From: Bathynomus jamesi
Lineage: Eukaryota > Arthropoda > Malacostraca > Isopoda > Cirolanidae
Assembly: GCA_023014485.1 (NCBI GenBank)
Contig: JAJOZX010006169.1
Span: 66,001-130,000, forward strand
Length of the DNA stretch: 64,000 nt
Reading direction: 5' to 3'
Within the stretch, counting starts at the first letter, position 1. Every line of letters begins with the position of its first letter. Under the pieces are notes generated by a model. The model saw only the letters and a list, made by a program, of their open reading frames with translations, ran no database searches and was not told the origin of the DNA. The translations under genes and the position numbers were made by a program. This document shows, in pieces, positions 11,141-20,775 of the stretch.

Positions 11141-11286
11141 GTTTCACTCTATAATTATCATAATAATAAGACATTTCATCACCACCACATGAATCGTCAG
11201 GTTACTTTCTAGGATAAGGGAACATTCAAATATTAAGAAGGATATTGACTTGTAGATATTATCATATTAAGGGATTTTTATTTTTC

Positions 11287-11290
<4 letters not shown>

Positions 11291-11362
<72 letters not shown>
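11291..11362. repeat. (TA)n microsatellite
   Basis: A pure TA array of about 72 bp. Confidence 0.95.
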
Positions 11363-11365
<3 letters not shown>

Positions 11366-11455
11366 GAAAAAGATTCTCTTAAACATAATTAAGGTCTAAC
11401 CAGTAGTAGTCCTACTTAAAATTGAATAACCCTTCTTAACCTAGTGGCTATAACC

Positions 11456-11601
11456 AGGGTTGTGGAGTCGGTCCAAAATTTTCCGACTCCGACTCCGACT
11501 CCACACATTGTAAAAATTCGACTCCGACTCCGACTCCGCCCTGAAACGTGCGACTCCACGACTCCGACTCCGACTCCACGACTCCGACTCCACAACCCTG
11601 A
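11456..11601. mobile_element. GACTCC-repeat element, copy 2, with inverted termini
   Basis: A ~146-bp unit begins CAGGGTTGTGGAGTCGG and ends with the exact complement CCGACTCCACAACCCTG. The interior is short GACTCC arrays. The termini suggest a non-autonomous DNA transposon. No duplication of the flanks is evident and the superfamily is not assigned. Confidence 0.65.
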
Positions 11602-11603
11602 TA

Positions 11604-11795
11604 CAGGGTGTCTCAGAAATCTGGACCCATAGGCAAACTTCACTTTTTACTTTTATTTTAACAACTGTTCAAATAGCATGCCATTAACTTGTATACACAT
11701 ACCATAGGCTCCTCTGAATGTTTCTTAGTTCCCTCACACTGATTTTGGCACCCAAAATTAATAAATACCTATGAGTCCAGATTTGAAACACCCTG
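11604..11795. mobile_element. TA-flanked mariner-type MITE
   Basis: The termini CAGGGTGTCTCAGAAATCTG and (complemented) CAGGGTGTTTCAAATCTGGA are both flanked by TA. The 192-bp interior has no supported ORF. Confidence 0.8.
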
Positions 11796-11929
11796 TATAG
11801 GTGTCGTTTCGCTCCAAGGCGAACCACTAACAATAAAATTCTAAAAATGCTTATAGTATATGAGCAAAACGTCAGGAAATCGAGTAGAAAAGAGAAAAAT
11901 GAAGGAGCAAGAAGAAAGCTCAATATATA

Positions 11930-12010
11930 GGGTGACCCAAAAAGGTGTTCCCAGAAATAACTTGTTACATACATATAGTATTTTGGGAACATTTTTGTGG
12001 ATCACCTTGT
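11930..12010. mobile_element. 81-bp MITE
   Basis: GGGTGACCCAAAAAGGTGTT on the left pairs with the complement of AACATTTTTGTGGATCACCT on the right, and TA lies at both edges. It is nearly all inverted repeat. Confidence 0.7.
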
Positions 12011-12756
12011 AATTACCATTATGATATCCCTAGAGAACTCCAATGAGTTAATTACAAGAAAAGTAGTCAAGACTACAAAAAATATGTTGAACCGTTTTTG
12101 GACGGACAGTTTTGGAAAAAGGTCCAAAAAACATAATATTTATAAAAAGCATTAAAAAAATCTTTACGGATCAGTAATAACTGGGTTTGGTTTTTAGAAA
12201 ATTGTATTACCATTACCAAAGAGAATAAAATACCCCCAAAAAACAAGACAGTGTGACCAATTACTAATTTTTTATACTCTTTAGAAATTTTAACCGAAAC
12301 TGTACATTCTTTACGGAGAGAACCTCTGCCAGGGTATGATTCAGGTGTCACCAATGAAGTCCTCCCAGGTCGTTTTGTAGCAATAACTAGATTCTCGATA
12401 TCATATATAACGTAATTTTAACATATGTACTTTAGAATATTAACATACATATATACGAATAATTCAAAACTTAGAACTGGTGAACTTTTTCCAATACAGT
12501 GTTCAAGGGAAATTATTGATGATGTTAATTATTGTTAAACTATAAAATTATGAAATAGAGTTGAAATTAAAAGTAATAATTAAATAATTGGAGTTGGAAA
12601 ATGTCAAATACAGAATGTGAAATAAAAGCGACATTCACCAGAAAAAAGTTGAGCTGAAATTAAATTAGAAAAAAAGTATTCGTTAATTTATATTCTGATC
12701 ATAAATTTATGTAAATACACCATGTCATAACTTTATGATAGAGAGTTCAAATGTCA
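12011..12756. other. no gene seen
   Basis: AT-rich sequence with only short spurious ORFs. I find no element boundaries. Confidence 0.5.
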
Positions 12757-12779
12757 TATATATATATGTGTGTGTGTGT

Positions 12780-12810
<31 letters not shown>

Positions 12811-12811
12811 A
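12757..12811. repeat. (TA)n(GT)n microsatellite
   Basis: Short TA and longer GT runs, interrupted once near 12780. Confidence 0.9.
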
Positions 12812-13061
12812 AACTTTCCAAATCTCCAATTATAGAGCATTGTCTTTAACTGGCAGAAGAAGAGACTTGTCTAGCCTACACTTTACTTAGTAAAGTTTAC
12901 CTCTAATATTATTTCTGTGTGAAGCTTTACATGTTTACGAGTAAGCGTGGTATGAGAGTTTTCAGTATTCTCTATTCTCATTTGCTTATCTTCTTTTTGC
13001 CCTTTTTCTATCTTCTTTCTTGATCTAACCCGTTGTAGATTTTATAAGGTCACTGTTAGTA

Positions 13062-13481
13062 CAGGGTGTCTATAAAGTAACGCAAGAGACAAATTGATTT
13101 GAACTGGCTTTAAAAACTAGTTTCGTAACGCGAGTGAAAAGTTTTCTAACTTGTAAAGCAATTATTTCAATCTGTTATAAAGTTATTATAAAGTACGTAT
13201 AATAAATATTACTTGTCCACGTTCACTTCCGTTAATATAATTCAAATCGGATTTGTCTCTTCACACGCGTTCCTTTATACACACCTAGGGTGGCCAGATG
13301 TCCGGCTTTAGGCGGACATTCCGCCTTTTGAGCACTTTGTCCTTAGAGTGGCCATTTCCAAATTTCCAAAAAGGAGGACACTGCGTATGTGGCCGTACGT
13401 TAACATATTATATATATGTTAACGTACGACCACATACGCAGTGTCCCCCTTTTTAAATGGCCACCCTATACACACCCCCAG
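13062..13481. mobile_element. TA-flanked MITE carrying a nested hAT MITE
   Basis: The left end CAGGGTGTCTATAAAGTAAC pairs with the complement of GTTCCTTTATACACACCCCC at the right, and TA flanks both ends. The right terminal repeat is split by the insertion at 13286-13468. Removing that insertion and one 8-bp copy restores a continuous ~230-bp element with long inverted arms (GAGACAAATTGATTTGAA and its near complement). Confidence 0.8.
13286..13468. mobile_element. hAT-type MITE nested in the 13062 element
   Basis: The termini TAGGGTGGCC and GGCCACCCTA are exact complements. The 8-bp duplication TACACACC flanks the insertion (13278-13285 and 13469-13476). A ~45-bp-armed palindrome occupies 13365-13460 (GACACTGCGTATGTGG and its complement). 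Confidence 0.88.
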
Positions 13482-13597
13482 TATTTAATTTACTTCTGTA
13501 ACTCATGAAACTGGAGATTCAGGAGTTTGTTTAGGAAATATGAAATTCTGTTTGAAATGCCGCCAAGCGCATGGTCCTAACTTTTATTAACCCTGTT

Positions 13598-13742
13598 TAT
13601 AAAAATGTCACAAAAGTCACAAAATTAGCTACGAATTCAAGTGGACTCATCAACTAAACTGAATTGTGTAAACTCACCTTCCGCGAGATGAGAACTTTTG
13701 GGACTTCGTGGCTAAATCTGTGATTTTCGTGACATTTTTATA
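13598..13742. repeat. palindromic MITE-like repeat
   Basis: The left arm ATAAAAATGTCAC...GTCACAAAATTAGC mirrors GCTAAATCTGTGATTTTCGT...GACATTTTTAT on the right, around a short non-palindromic centre. No coding content. The exact ends are uncertain. Confidence 0.6.
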
Positions 13743-14483
13743 GTCACAGTTATTAAATGGTTATGGGTAATCTAACGCGTCTAGTCTACCATAAGAAGTC
13801 ACTAAATCGAAACAACAATTTTTCCGTCAGTTTACAAACCTGGCTTAATTTTTCGTTAGAAATAAGAGATTCTTCACAGTAAATTTGTCGTTAAATACAT
13901 TTTTCGTTAGAATTTTAGCGTTATTTATGAATTAATAATAAACTTGAATACTTCATAAACATTAACATATCAACATATTAGTCAAGATGCATAAGGAACT
14001 CGGGGAGAAAACCATTTCAGAAAAACGTACGAAGTGTAGGTCCAAGCAGATTGAATCGAAAAAGATATTAAGGAAATAGCAAACACCAATTCTACTAAAA
14101 AAAAAAAGGGAATAATTTTTAGCCATATTTTATATCATAGACTTTAAATTTTAAAAATTGGGGTATTTTTCAGTCCCATTCGTGTTGCCGGAAATTCTAC
14201 ATATGAAATACGTGTACAAGAAACGGAGGGAAAGAGTCCAATAGTGAGGAGGGATACCGTAGTCATCTGTAAACTCGTAAAATGGTCGCCAGTTGTTAAT
14301 GTATTAGTAGTAACTACATCTAAATTAGTATATTGCTTATTTGATAATTTAGATCACATTTTATATTTATTCTAATAATAATAATGTGTCAGCTATATCT
14401 CCATCTTTTTCTTTTTTTAGCGAATTATTTAGTTTAGGTACTTTCAGAAAAAAATTTACCTAAAATTATAAAATTATATAGTT

Positions 14484-14484
<1 letters not shown>
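13743..14484. other. no gene seen
   Basis: AT-rich sequence without supported features. Confidence 0.5.

Positions 14485-14579
<95 letters not shown>
14485..14579. repeat. (CA)n(TA)n microsatellite
   Basis: A CA run is followed by about 70 bp of TA. Confidence 0.95.
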
Positions 14580-14580
<1 letters not shown>

Positions 14581-14921
14581 TAAAACAATAGTATAACATT
14601 TGCAATTCTTCATTTGTAAATTTTTTTTCAAATTTGAAAACTACAATTTACAGTTTGCTTCAGGGTGAAGTTGATCAAGTTTTGCGAGTATTCATAAATG
14701 TTAAGTTTAAGATTTATTGCGTATAGACCATCTCTGGAAATGATGATGGCAGGTCAAAAAGACCTTCTGGCATTTTACCATAAAATCTTTTTTTTTCTTT
14801 GCTTTAGTATTAAAATTTGGAGCCTCAAGGAATAGCTTAAAGTTTATATTTTCACAGAAACTGTATTTTCATAAAATAAATAGTATACATATTGTAACGA
14901 TGGGTATGGGAAGCACTTTTC

Positions 14922-14923
<2 letters not shown>
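14580..14923. other. no gene seen
   Basis: AT-rich sequence without supported features. Confidence 0.5.

Positions 14924-14958
<35 letters not shown>
14924..14958. repeat. (CA)n microsatellite
   Basis: A pure CA array. Confidence 0.95.
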
Positions 14959-14959
<1 letters not shown>

Positions 14960-15393
14960 ACACGTGCCCATTTCCGTATAAATAGGTACCCACTTCTTTA
15001 ATTTTATATATTAAAAAAAAAATAATTAACTTAACCTAACTTAATTTTACCTAACCATAGGTCCCATCGAACCCAGAAAGGCGTAATAAGTGGTCTGGAC
15101 CAAATTGCGGGCTCGAAGGTACTTTTCTTTTGAGTCCCTAAATAATAAGGTAATAGCTAACCTAACTTGAACCAACTTAAACTGATCCATCCGACTGTAA
15201 CCTAACCTAATCAACAGTGACATATCTTTTCTCACCGAGAGTAATATATTTCTAGGTTTTCGTTTAATTTTTAATGTCTAACTTCTGAGGTATCAAATTG
15301 TTACCTTACAAAAAATATTACCCCATTACAATTGTGAATTCCACACTTAACGACACTTATGCCCAGTTCATTTTTGCATACACATACCATTTA

Positions 15394-15397
<4 letters not shown>
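14959..15397. other. no gene; scattered CCTAA-like words
   Basis: There is no coding signal. Several CCTAA words occur (15030-15060 and 15160-15215). They are not in a regular array, so I do not call telomeric repeat. Confidence 0.5.

Positions 15398-15434
<37 letters not shown>
15398..15434. repeat. (TA)n microsatellite
   Basis: A TA array directly precedes the small MITE at 15435. Confidence 0.95.
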
Positions 15435-15440
<6 letters not shown>

Positions 15441-15581
15441 GGCCAAAAGTCAGGAGTCTAAGGAGCCAGAGAGAATGGATCTTTGCCGCCACTTTTTTTA
15501 AATAAAAATTACTTTTTTAGTTACAGAATTTATAATATATGCAATGATGACCCTTTGCCTCCCAACTTTTGCGCCACCCTA
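15435..15581. mobile_element. 147-bp MITE (TAGGGTGGC family)
   Basis: TAGGGTGGCCAAAAGT at the left pairs with the complement of ACTTTTGCGCCACCCTA at the right. The ends resemble those of the snap-back mariner at 3663. TA-rich DNA flanks both sides. Confidence 0.75.
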
Positions 15582-15599
15582 TATATATATATACACATA

Positions 15600-16335
15600 T
15601 ATATAACCTTTGGTTTGCTTCCGCCCGAATTGTTCATTCTGATGCCCACGTCGGGCTAGCATTATGAAAACGAAAAAACTATAGTATTTGTCATTTACCA
15701 TTACTTATTCGGACTATAGTGGATTTAATTTTCCTAGAAGAGTTCCTTGTTCCATGCACGGTCTGTGTGTATCATGAAAAACCTCAGGGATCCATTCTGA
15801 GTTCATTCCCATCATGAAACGGACATGTTATGTGCCTTAAAAAGTGGACGCTCAATTCTGCCAGTTGAAGTTTAAGTTTTGGTTTTTGGCTAAAAATATA
15901 ATAGTTACCCCTTTTTCTTTGATATATATTCAATCTGACGTGAAGGCAGCGAGTCTTTTGCTTATTGAGGTTCTAAATGTAGCTGGGCTAGGCTGCTTTA
16001 AACCCTAGATCCTGTCCCAAAGCTGGATCCTATCTGCTTTGCAGATACCTGGTGAGGGAAGCTATATTTTTGGGACCTCTTTGCGAGTGACTCGTTGCCC
16101 ACGTCGGGCTAGCATCATGAAAAAGAAAAAACTATAGTATTTGTCATTTACCATAACTTAACCACTAGGCTACTCAGGGTACCCATTTATCTACCAACCA
16201 ATTTCTTTATTGTGTGGAAGGATGAACAGCTGGGTTTTGGTTCGTGGTGCCTGCCGTCAGCGGGTCTCGATCCCGAGGCAGATGGATTCGTAGTCAGCGA
16301 TGCTAACCACTACATCCACCGAGGCGCATTGAAAT
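15600..16335 (-). mobile_element. tRNA-derived SINE, rearranged
   Basis: On the minus strand the head lies near 16190-16332. It has GATGTAGTGGTTAGCATCG (A-box-like) and GGGATCGAGACCC (B-box-like), then the common body ending near 16165 at CCTAGTGGTT. The tail (CAGAATGAACAATTCGGGCG) is at 15607-15642. The normal middle part is replaced by the 518-bp segment 15643-16160. Confidence 0.7.
15643..16160. repeat. 518-bp duplicated segment, copy 1
   Basis: It reads the same as 18249-18766 wherever I compared it, from TGCCCACGTCGGGCTAGC to CCATAACTTA. It contains two TGCCCACGTCGGGCTAGCAT words and a GGATTTAATTTTCCTAGAAG block. Confidence 0.85.
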
Positions 16336-17423
16336 ATATATATATATACTCACGATAACAAGTTCATTTCACAGAAATAGTTTATGCATTTTTCTTGGTT
16401 TTTTGTTGCGAGAATTAATAATTAAGTTGGTTAATAGGCCAGAAGCAAAAGATGATATATATAAGGTCTGTTTGAATTTCTGGTTTGAAACCAAGTTTTG
16501 AACGAACTAAAGTTTCAATCAGTATTAAAAAAAAATTCCCGACATATTTCATTGTAAAAATAGACTAATTTACTTTTCCATTTTACTTAGAGTATATATG
16601 TATACTGTAAGTAAAATGGAATTTTGTTCAAAATATAGGAAACGAGTGACGTATATACGAGTATTATGTAAAAGGGTAAATTCATAACAAGTAACAATCA
16701 AATGATACGTTATTTCGCTTTTCAAATTTGTTTGTTTTGTATTTATTTTAATCTGCATAGCGAATTATTATTATTACGTGTCTTCCATAATATGTAAACA
16801 GGGTGTTCAAAAAGAAACGCATCCCCCCCCCCCAAATAAAAAAGACTTCGTTTTCTTGATTGAGAATAGAAATTGACAGATGATGGATGCTATTTTTGTC
16901 TTAGTTTTCGTTACTTATGGATAAGTGGTTGAATGGATAACTATAATTTGGTCTCGATTTTTCGTTCTTGGAGTTCATTTGTCGAGTGTATAAGAACGTT
17001 TATAAAAGGACGTACAAAGTGACGAAATACTCGTGTATATACTTCCACAAATTCAATTTGCATTTATAAACGCCAAAACTGATTTATTATAACGGAGGTG
17101 TGTCCCCCTCTTAAAACGATCCGCTGTGTCTACTTTAGAACGGAGTGGGGGGGGAAAACAAACTAGACTAAACGTACCCTGAATATAAAGTATTTAAAGT
17201 ATTTAAATAAAAAGTACCTTTGCTTGGGGGAAAAGTACATTGAGAGTAAAATGGAACGTTTATCTTTTAGCTCTGAAAGTGTACTTTTCGTATTTTTTGT
17301 TTAGTTTCAAAGAATCATGATTGTGAAGAAGAAAGCCAGGATCAGCTGAAAATCAAGGGCCCCAGTCTCAATTACCAAATGATATCTTCGTTAAAACCAA
17401 TCTAACCAATCGTCAATTGTGTG

Positions 17424-17427
<4 letters not shown>
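16336..17427. other. no gene; short hairpin and orphan repeat ends
   Basis: A near-perfect hairpin TTCCATTTTACTTA...GTAAGTAAAATGGAA lies at 16577-16621. A lone mariner-type end CAGGGTGTTCAAAAAGAAAC begins at 16800 with no partner found. A half copy of the hAT foldback family (AACCAATCGTCAA) lies at 17356-17416. No ORF is supported. Confidence 0.5.

Positions 17428-17466
<39 letters not shown>
17428..17466. repeat. (TA)n microsatellite
   Basis: A pure TA array. Confidence 0.95.
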
Positions 17467-17468
<2 letters not shown>

Positions 17469-17735
17469 CCGCAAGGGGTTCTAAGCTCGTGCTCTTGAGT
17501 GCTCTTTGTGCTCGTTTGTACGTGCTTGTTCCTGGAGGTTTCACGTGCGCCCTCCCGGCCCTAGCACCCAAGGATGATGGGGCTCGACCCTGCAGTCCTT
17601 GTCATCCTTGGTCTTTTTCCACTTCGACTGTCCCCTCCACCCTTTCTTTTTCCTCTGTCTTTCCTCTCACTTTTTCTTTGTTTTTCCGCTGAGATATGCC
17701 CTTTAAATAGAGGCGAATCGGTTCTTCCTGAACTA
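17467..17735. other. GC-richer unclassified segment
   Basis: This stretch is markedly less AT-rich than its neighbours and lies between two TA arrays. The ORFs across it begin within or run into TA repeats and are not convincing. It may be an unlisted repeat. Confidence 0.4.

Positions 17736-17736
<1 letters not shown>

Positions 17737-17772
<36 letters not shown>
17737..17772. repeat. (TA)n microsatellite
   Basis: A TA array next to the SINE head. Confidence 0.9.
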
Positions 17773-17773
<1 letters not shown>

Positions 17774-17786
17774 GGTTAGTGGTTAG

Positions 17787-18066
17787 CGGTGGTGTAGTGG
17801 TTAGCGTCGCTGACTACGAATCCATCGGCCCCGGGTTCGAGACCCAACGGCAGCCGGCGCGCAGCAAAAACCCAGCTGTTCATCCTTTCACACAATAAAA
17901 AGAAAGTGGTTAGTAGATAAATGGGTACCCTAGGTGGCCTAGTGGTTAAGACGCTGGGCTGCTGATGGGGCGTGGTTCGGATTCCACGTTAAACTGTAGG
18001 TCTAAGGTGGAGTGAAAAGCTTGAACTTCGTCAGAATGAACAATTCGGGCGGAAGCTAACCAAAGA
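17787..18066 (+). mobile_element. tRNA-derived SINE with two tRNA-like modules
   Basis: Module 1 has TGTAGTGGTTAGCGTCG (A-box-like) and CCGGGTTCGAGACCC (B-box-like) at 17793-17855. Module 2 has GGCCTAGTGGTTAAGACGC and CGTGGTTCGGATTCCACG at 17934-17988. A shared tail (GTCAGAATGAACAATTCGGG) ends near 18060. Related copies lie on the minus strand at 15600-16335 and 37946-38460. The most complete copy here. Confidence 0.75.
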
Positions 18067-18077
18067 TTACTAAAGGT

Positions 18078-18100
18078 ATATATATATATATATATATATA
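18078..18100. repeat. (TA)n microsatellite
   Basis: A short TA array between the SINE tail and the inverted repeat. Confidence 0.9.
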
Positions 18101-18417
18101 TGGGAATGAACTCAGAATGGTTCCCTGAGGTTTTTTATAATACACACAGACCATGCATGGAACAAGGAACTCTTCTAGGAAAATTAAATCCACTATAGTC
18201 TGAATAAGTAATGGTAAATGACAAATACTATACTTGCGAGTGACCTGTTGCCCACGTCGGGCTAGCATTATGAAAACGAAAAAACTATAGTATTTGTCAT
18301 TTACCATTACTTATTCGGACTATAGTGGATTTAATTTTCCTAGAAGAGTTCCTTGTTCCATGCACGGTCTGTGTGTATCATGAAAAACCTCAGGGATCCA
18401 TTCTGAGTTCATTCCCA
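18101..18417. repeat. inverted repeat with ~130-bp arms
   Basis: TGGGAATGAACTCAGAATGG at the left mirrors CCATTCTGAGTTCATTCCCA at the right. The arms continue through CATGGAACAAGGAACTCTTC to AAATGACAAATACTATA. The right arm is also the start of the 518-bp duplicated segment. A lone arm recurs at 42004-42122. Confidence 0.8.
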
Positions 18418-18766
18418 TCATGAAACGGACATGTTATGTGCCTTAAAAAGTGGACGCTCAATTCTGCCAGTTGAAGTTTAAGTTTTGGTTTTTGGCTAAA
18501 AATATAATAGTTACCCCTTTTTCTTTGATATATATTCAATCTGACGTGAAGGCAGCGAGTCTTTTGCTTATTGAGGTTCTAAATGTAGCTGGGCTAGGCT
18601 GCTTTAAACCCTAGATCCTGTCCCAAAGCTGGATCCTATCTGCTTTGCAGATACCTGGTGAGGGAAGCTATATTTTTGGGACCTCTTTGCGAGTGACTCG
18701 TTGCCCACGTCGGGCTAGCATCATGAAAAAGAAAAAACTATAGTATTTGTCATTTACCATAACTTA
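18249..18766. repeat. 518-bp duplicated segment, copy 2
   Basis: Second copy of 15643-16160. It is followed by more of the same family (TATTCGGACTATAGTGG to 18834). Confidence 0.85.
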
Positions 18767-18922
18767 TTCGGACTATAGTGGATTTAATTTTCCTAGAAGA
18801 GTTCCTTGTTCCATGCACGGTCTGTGTGTATCATATATATATATATCGTAAAGAACGACGCTTGTATAGGAGAATAAACCCCGCGCAAGATGAGGAGAAA
18901 GAACGAAACAAATGAAAAAATG

Positions 18923-18997
18923 AGGTAACCACCCGGGAATCGAACCCGGGATCTTCCGATTGCCGGTCAGATATGATAACCATTACACCATGGGACT
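18923..18997 (-). tRNA. tRNA-like sequence (likely pseudo-tRNA or SINE head)
   Basis: On the minus strand it reads CATGGTGTAATGGTTATCAT (A-box and D-arm), a TCTGA/TCGGA anticodon stem with loop CCGGCAA, and CCCGGGTTCGATTCCCGGG (T-arm). Position 33 is C, not T, and the acceptor stem pairs only in part. A functional tRNA is unlikely. Confidence 0.5.
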
Positions 18998-19116
18998 CAC
19001 TCCGTCAAATGCCGTAATTCTCCTACATACGCGCAGAAACCAATGCTCCAAGGGGGCACCTCCCGCATGCCGTACATTATATACATTTTAACTGCAAACA
19101 CGCAGTATAATTAACG

Positions 19117-19179
19117 TAAATGGTGATCATATCTGACCGGCAATCGGAAGATCCCGGGTTCGATTCCCGGGTAGTTACC
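19117..19179 (+). tRNA. tRNA-like sequence, 5'-rearranged
   Basis: The anticodon and T arms match the neighbour copies. The 5' part is replaced by cassette sequence ending TTAACGTAAA, so no acceptor stem can form. Confidence 0.45.
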
Positions 19180-19368
19180 TCATTTTTTCATTTGTTTCGT
19201 TCTTTCTCATCTTGCGCGGAATATTCTCCTATACAAGCGTCGTTCTTTACGTTAATTATACTACGTGTTTGCAGTTAAAATGTATATAATGTACGGCATG
19301 CGAGGGTGCCCCCTCGGGGCATTGGTTTCTACGCGTATGTAGGAGAATTACGGCATTTGACGGAGTGA

Positions 19369-19440
19369 GGCCCATGGTGTAATGGTTATCATATCTGACC
19401 GGCAATCGGAAGATCCCGGGTTCGATTCCCGGGTGGGTAC
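19369..19440 (+). tRNA. tRNA-like sequence, most complete copy
   Basis: The order of elements is GCCCATGGTGTAATGG, the TCTGA-CCGGCAA-TCGGA anticodon arm, the CCCGGGTTCGATTCCCGGG T-arm, and TGGGTAC. Three to four acceptor pairs (CCCA with TGGG) form. The 5'-most pairs do not. The middle loop triplet GGC would read alanine codons, but C at position 33 argues against function. Confidence 0.5.
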
Positions 19441-19541
19441 CTCATTTTTTCATTTGTTTCGTTCTTTCTCCTCATCTTGCGCGGAATATTCTCCTATACA
19501 AGCGTCGTTCTTTACGTTAATTATACTGCGTGTTTGCAGTT

Positions 19542-19545
<4 letters not shown>

Positions 19546-19611
<66 letters not shown>
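19546..19611. repeat. (TA)n microsatellite
   Basis: A TA array of about 65 bp. Confidence 0.95.
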
Positions 19612-19612
<1 letters not shown>

Positions 19613-19665
19613 ACGATTGGTTAGGTTAAGTCGTAATATTTTCGTTAGTTTTAAGTTTTATTTGA
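19612..19665. mobile_element. half copy of hAT foldback family
   Basis: TGACGATTGGTTAGGTTAAG then ATATTTTCGTTAGTT is the right arm of the palindromic MITE family at 37469 and 38008. The left arm is missing, replaced by TA repeat. Confidence 0.6.
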
Positions 19666-19696
19666 TTAGCTATACGTGGACAAAGTTGGGAACACA

Positions 19697-19796
19697 AACT
19701 ACACTAGGATAATGTAGGGGAACGTAAACTACGCTAGGATAATGTAAGGGAACGTAAACTACAGTAGGCACCACAGTGGGACGTAAACTACACTTG
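19697..19796. repeat. 30-bp minisatellite, ~3.3 units
   Basis: Units begin AACTACRSTAGG and end GGGAACGTA or GGGACGTA. Units 1 and 2 differ by two bases and unit 3 is diverged. Confidence 0.8.
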
Positions 19797-19894
19797 CTCC
19801 AATATTTCTAAACTTATAAACTTTTTACTTTGTTTGATTTTTTGTATTTTCGCTTTAATTATAACCGATTGAGACTTATGGATGGGCCACCCTG

Positions 19895-20332
19895 TATATA
19901 TACTTTAAGTTACTTTAGGTGAGTTTGAACGACGGTTCAGGATCGACCTGCGGTCGACCCCTCTGCAGCATCCCGCCTCATTTGCGGGATTTGGTGAAGG
20001 AGGGAATTGGTCTGATCTCCTCCTGCCCTCGTAGGCAGCAACGCATGGCTGGTGAGGGACTTTGCACAGGAATCTGTCCAGCTGGTTCTTGAAGTTATTC
20101 AGGTCGTCGATGTGCTGGAGATTCTTTACTTCTTTTGGTAGGGCATTGAAAAGCTTTGGGCCTCGTATTTTGAGGGTATTTTCCATCCTCGTTTTCATGG
20201 CCCCTTGTCCTACGCAGCTGGGACCGTACAAAATCTGCCTCTTCTCTCATTCCAGTTTGTTTCTATTTCATTTCTAAGGTTAGGGACAGAGCCCTCAAGT
20301 ATTTTTTATATGTACTAGGGGCACTGAATATA
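19895..20332 (-). pseudogene. CR1/L2-like LINE, C-terminal part (continues at 23501)
   Basis: The minus strand reads KIRGPKLFNALPKEVKNLQ, FKNQLDRFLCKVPHQPC and a proline-rich end. This is the C-terminal domain found after the reverse transcriptase in CR1/L2-like LINEs. The frame is already broken upstream (around 20230-20330). The rest of the same LINE copy lies beyond the mariner insertion, at 23501-24345. Confidence 0.8.
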
Positions 20333-20775
20333 TTTTGCCCCACCCTTTTGGGCCGTGAGTTTGAACTTTCTGCGCTTCACATAACCGGATCTTTCCAGTT
20401 TGAACCTCCCCTCCTTGTATAAAACCGCTTTTAAACGTCCTTGTACAAAACCGATGGTTAACGCAGTTTCGAAAATGACGTCTGACAGTGATGTGCGTCG
20501 TAAACAGAGAGCTGTTATCGAGTTCTTAACCGCAGGAAGAAACAGTAGGAAATATCCACAAACGTCTGCAAAACTTTTACGGAGATGCTGTTGTTGATCG
20601 AAGCACAGTTGGACGCTGGTCTAAACGTGCGAGATCATCGGAGAGAGGGAGAGCCAGCCTCAATGATGAGCCACGCAGCGATCGCCCGGCATCGGCTGTG
20701 ACATCTCACACTGTGCAACGTGCTAACGGCATCATTCGATCAACTCGGCGCGTCATATACAAGGAACTATCACTG

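Larger units (their letters stand above)
18848..19545. repeat. tRNA-like cassette cluster (one inverted, two direct copies)
   Basis: A cassette is present three times. It runs from GTAGGAGAATTACGGCATTT through a tRNA-like core to CATTTTTTCATTTGTTTCGT, CTTGCGCGGAATATTCTCCT, ACAAGCGTCGTTCTTTACG and TGCGTGTTTGCAGTTAAAAT. The first copy is on the minus strand and the other two are on the plus strand. A fourth copy lies at 61903-62216. Confidence 0.75.

Noticed and set aside
14434..14631. ORFs rich in Ile-Tyr and Cys-Val repeats across TA and CA arrays (also at 1816-2146, 28506-28838, 38431-38616 and 62081-62391)
   Set aside because: They are translations of microsatellites with no independent support.
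14959..15240. Arthropod-type (TTAGG)n telomeric tract
   Set aside because: CCTAA words are scattered and irregular, with no array.
17467..17735. GC-rich ORF-bearing segment as a host exon
   Set aside because: The open frames begin within or run into TA repeats and show no recognisable domain or splice signals.
19369..19440. Functional tRNA-Ala(GGC)
   Set aside because: Position 33 is C, the acceptor stem pairs only partly, and the core is carried by a repeated cassette.
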